NCBI GenBank assembly: GCA_012735245.1
Contig: JAAYHU010000080.1
Location: 1 to 52,993, forward strand
DNA from: Tissierellia bacterium
GTDB taxonomy: Bacteria > Bacillota > Clostridia > Tissierellales > Tissierellaceae
Length of the DNA stretch: 52,993 bases
Direction of reading: 5' to 3'
Each line of letters opens with the position of its first letter. The stretch's first letter is position 1. The notes below the pieces were generated by a model. The model was given only the letters and a program-made list of their open reading frames with translations, did no database searches and was not told where the DNA came from. Shown here piece by piece: positions 51,419 to 52,993 of the stretch. The position numbers were made by a program, and so were the translations under genes.

Positions 51419-52993
51419 TTTATTAAATCATAGAGCAGGTATGAAAATTCTGCCCTAGTTATATTATTGTTCATACTGTCAAAACTATTAGATCTTACTT
51501 TTTTATCATAGATTATTTTATTAGCGATGGAATCCCAAGTAAAATTACTATTTTTCAGTATTCTTCTCATGATTATCTCAACCTCTTTATATGTTATATT
51601 GTTATTTGGCCTAAAATAATTATCAGGATAACCGCTAATATATCCATGGCTTAAAGCATAACTGATTTGCTTTTCACTGAAAGCATTAAAGGTATTCCTA
51701 TCCTTAAATAAGGAAAGGTTATTTGTATCAGCAGGTAAATTCCATTGGTATGCCCTACTCAATAGAACTAAAAACTCTGCCCTAGTTATATAATTGTCTG
51801 GCCTAAAGGTTTTATCTGGGTATCCGTTGATTATACCTTTTCTAACTAAGGTCTCGATTTCATTTTTAGCCCAATGCCCCCTAATATCATAGAAGTTTAT
51901 CATTTCCTTATCTACAAGTACTGCAAAAATACTGCCATTTCCACTTAAAAGGCTTGGATGTACACTGGTAGATATCCTATTGTCTTCAATTTTAGAATTT
52001 AAATATTCCCATTTATCATTTCTTTGTATATATATTCCACCCCTATTATCACCATAGTATTCAAAGGATATTAAAATTTTCTTATCCGGGTTAAATTCCC
52101 CTGATGGGTTGACAACACTAATTCTATAGGAGTTAGATGCAAAAATATATTTATTGTCAAACCTATTGTAACTACTTACCACATCTATATTGAGTATATT
52201 CTCTCTGTAATAGGTTCCTCTATCAATTTCCACAATTAAGCTACTATCGGAACTTTGAAATCTTCCCCCATCAAGTGGCACTACAAGGGAAGTAACTTTA
52301 TTGATGGCATCTTCTTGGCTCAGCTCCTTATAGGTGTCAGTATATCCCTTGCTGTAGCCCTCCCAAAAACCATTGACAAAGTCTTCCATATATCTTTGGC
52401 CTTGATACATTAGTTTATAGTCATAGATAATGGCAGAAGCTGATGGTCTTGATCTCATCCAATCATTTGTTTTTCTATTTACATAGTCTATTCTACCTTG
52501 TTCAATACCCCTAGCTTCACCTACTACATAGCCATTTTCATAGGCAAAACTCACTTCAAGTTCTTTAACATTGTTTCTTGCCTCTCTAAAACTAGTTATA
52601 TAGGCTTCCCTATAGGCATTTTTAAATCCCTCTATAAACCCCTTAGTGTATTCTTCATTATCCCTATTAAGGGAGTATTCAGATTTAATTATACTATCTG
52701 AAGGCATATTTCTTTGATGGTCAAGGGTCCTACCTTCAAAGTAATCCTTGGCCCCAAAGATGCTGCCAACAATTTCACCAAAATAGCTGCCATCATTTCT
52801 TCCTGCTTCTATACTGTCTCTTTTGAGACCATAATGGGCATTATAGTAGGCATCTTCATATCCCTTTCTGAAATTGCTTTTAAATTCCCTAATAAAATAG
52901 GTTCTATCAATTGAGGCAAGCTTTTTTAAATCAAAAGTAGTTGTGATTTCGGAGTCCTTAGGCAGTTCTCTCAGATAGTTTGGAGATTTTCCA
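51415..52993 (-). CDS. S-layer homology protein with four-residue-period repeats (5' end outside the window)
   Basis: The frame is open from the stop at 51415 to the right edge, 525 visible residues; no stop occurs before 52992, so the ATG at 52707 is internal, not the start. Visible residues 1-225 hold five tracts in which glycine, small or aromatic residues recur every fourth position: 33-53, 64-80 (Gly at 64, 68, 72, 76, 80), 118-138, 154-166 (Gly at 154, 158, 162, 166) and 205-221. A soluble beta-rich part follows, then three C-terminal S-layer homology repeats (FYDIRGHWAKNEIETLV, GYISGYPDNYFRPNN, NNNITRAEFSYLLYDLI). The protein should sit on the cell surface. First known gene of the pseudopilin unit. 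Confidence 0.8.
   Translation of the reverse strand, partial: GKSPNYLRELPKDSEITTTFDLKKLASIDRTYFIREFKSNFRKGYEDAYYNAHYGLKRDSIEAGRNDGSYFGEIVGSIFGAKDYFEGRTLDHQRNMPSDSIIKSEYSLNRDNEEYTKGFIEGFKNAYREAYITSFREARNNVKELEVSFAYENGYVVGEARGIEQGRIDYVNRKTNDWMRSRPSASAIIYDYKLMYQGQRYMEDFVNGFWEGYSKGYTDTYKELSQEDAINKVTSLVVPLDGGRFQSSDSSLIVEIDRGTYYRENILNIDVVSSYNRFDNKYIFASNSYRISVVNPSGEFNPDKKILISFEYYGDNRGGIYIQRNDKWEYLNSKIEDNRISTSVHPSLLSGNGSIFAVLVDKEMINFYDIRGHWAKNEIETLVRKGIINGYPDKTFRPDNYITRAEFLVLLSRAYQWNLPADTNNLSLFKDRNTFNAFSEKQISYALSHGYISGYPDNYFRPNNNITYKEVEIIMRRILKNSNFTWDSIANKIIYDKKVRSNSFDSMNNNITRAEFSYLLYDLIK

Noticed and set aside
51415-52707. A 430-residue SLH protein starting at the ATG ending at 52707
   Set aside because: The same frame has no stop up to the window edge and the upstream residues continue the same repeat pattern, so the ATG is internal.
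1-52993. rRNA, tRNA, riboswitch, CRISPR or insertion sequence
   Set aside because: I found no recognisable example on either strand; gaps are short and mostly hold terminators and promoters. A covariance-model search would settle small RNAs.

Overview
This window is AT-rich chromosomal DNA from a low-GC Gram-positive, endospore-forming anaerobe of the Clostridia/Tissierellia type. The evidence is a near-complete set of sporulation genes (spo0A, spoIVB, the whole spoIIIAA-AH operon, spoIIM, dacF, a gerW/ytfJ homologue), an ispH-ribosomal S1 fusion gene typical of Clostridia, ferredoxin-dependent 2-oxoacid oxidation, and an S-layer-homology surface protein. The genus is not identified. I see no rRNA, tRNA, CRISPR array, insertion sequence or prophage. 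Only the first gene (109-1425) is on the + strand; about 51.5 kb after it is on the - strand. No gap between genes exceeds about 200 bases. The region is ordinary core genome with a few unusual blocks.

Layout (transcription of the - strand units runs from high to low coordinates). 1-2056: a PLP aminotransferase and a convergent MerR-type regulator share one two-way terminator. 2257-6108: an orphan cheR precedes three tandem M42 aminopeptidase paralogues. 6196-11762: phosphatase, BaiN-like flavoprotein, aroH, cmk, plsC-like and ispH-S1 genes. 11885-15468: a four-subunit 2-oxoacid:ferredoxin oxidoreductase followed by an overlapping RpiR regulator. 15624-22839: an M50 protease, scpA, scpB, DUF2953, ytfJ, a D-Ala-D-Ala carboxypeptidase, rluB, a GNAT gene, mnmM and a carboxyltransferase. 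22922-33085: steA, steB, GT2, a MraY-like enzyme, DUF3866, NUDIX, spoIIM, xerD, two nucleoside phosphorylases and dacF. 33186-41280: asp23, nusB, xseAB, ispA, tlyA, recN, spoIVB and spo0A. 41352-46482: spoIIIA. 46684-52993: an SLH-domain protein cut by the window edge, four pseudopilin-like genes, comFB, aroK, aroQ, efp and an acidic Cys-rich protein, apparently one transcription unit.

The promoters readable by eye fit the sporulation programme: a sigma-H-like promoter before spo0A, sigma-F-like promoters before spoIVB and dacF, and sigma-E-like promoters before spoIIM and spoIIIA. Housekeeping promoters precede the oxidoreductase, asp23 and the M50-scpAB unit. Many genes start at TTG or GTG, and several starts were moved to sites with a good Shine-Dalgarno sequence.

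Best candidates for undescribed biology: (1) the SLH-pseudopilin-ComFB cluster at the right end, whose SLH protein carries five tracts with a strict four-residue period, partly Gly-x3 repeats; (2) the steA-steB-GT2-MraY-like-DUF3866 block between spo0A and spoIIM, which looks like a lipid-linked glycan or division module; (3) the triple M42 peptidase array. All functional proposals are inferences from family and context.
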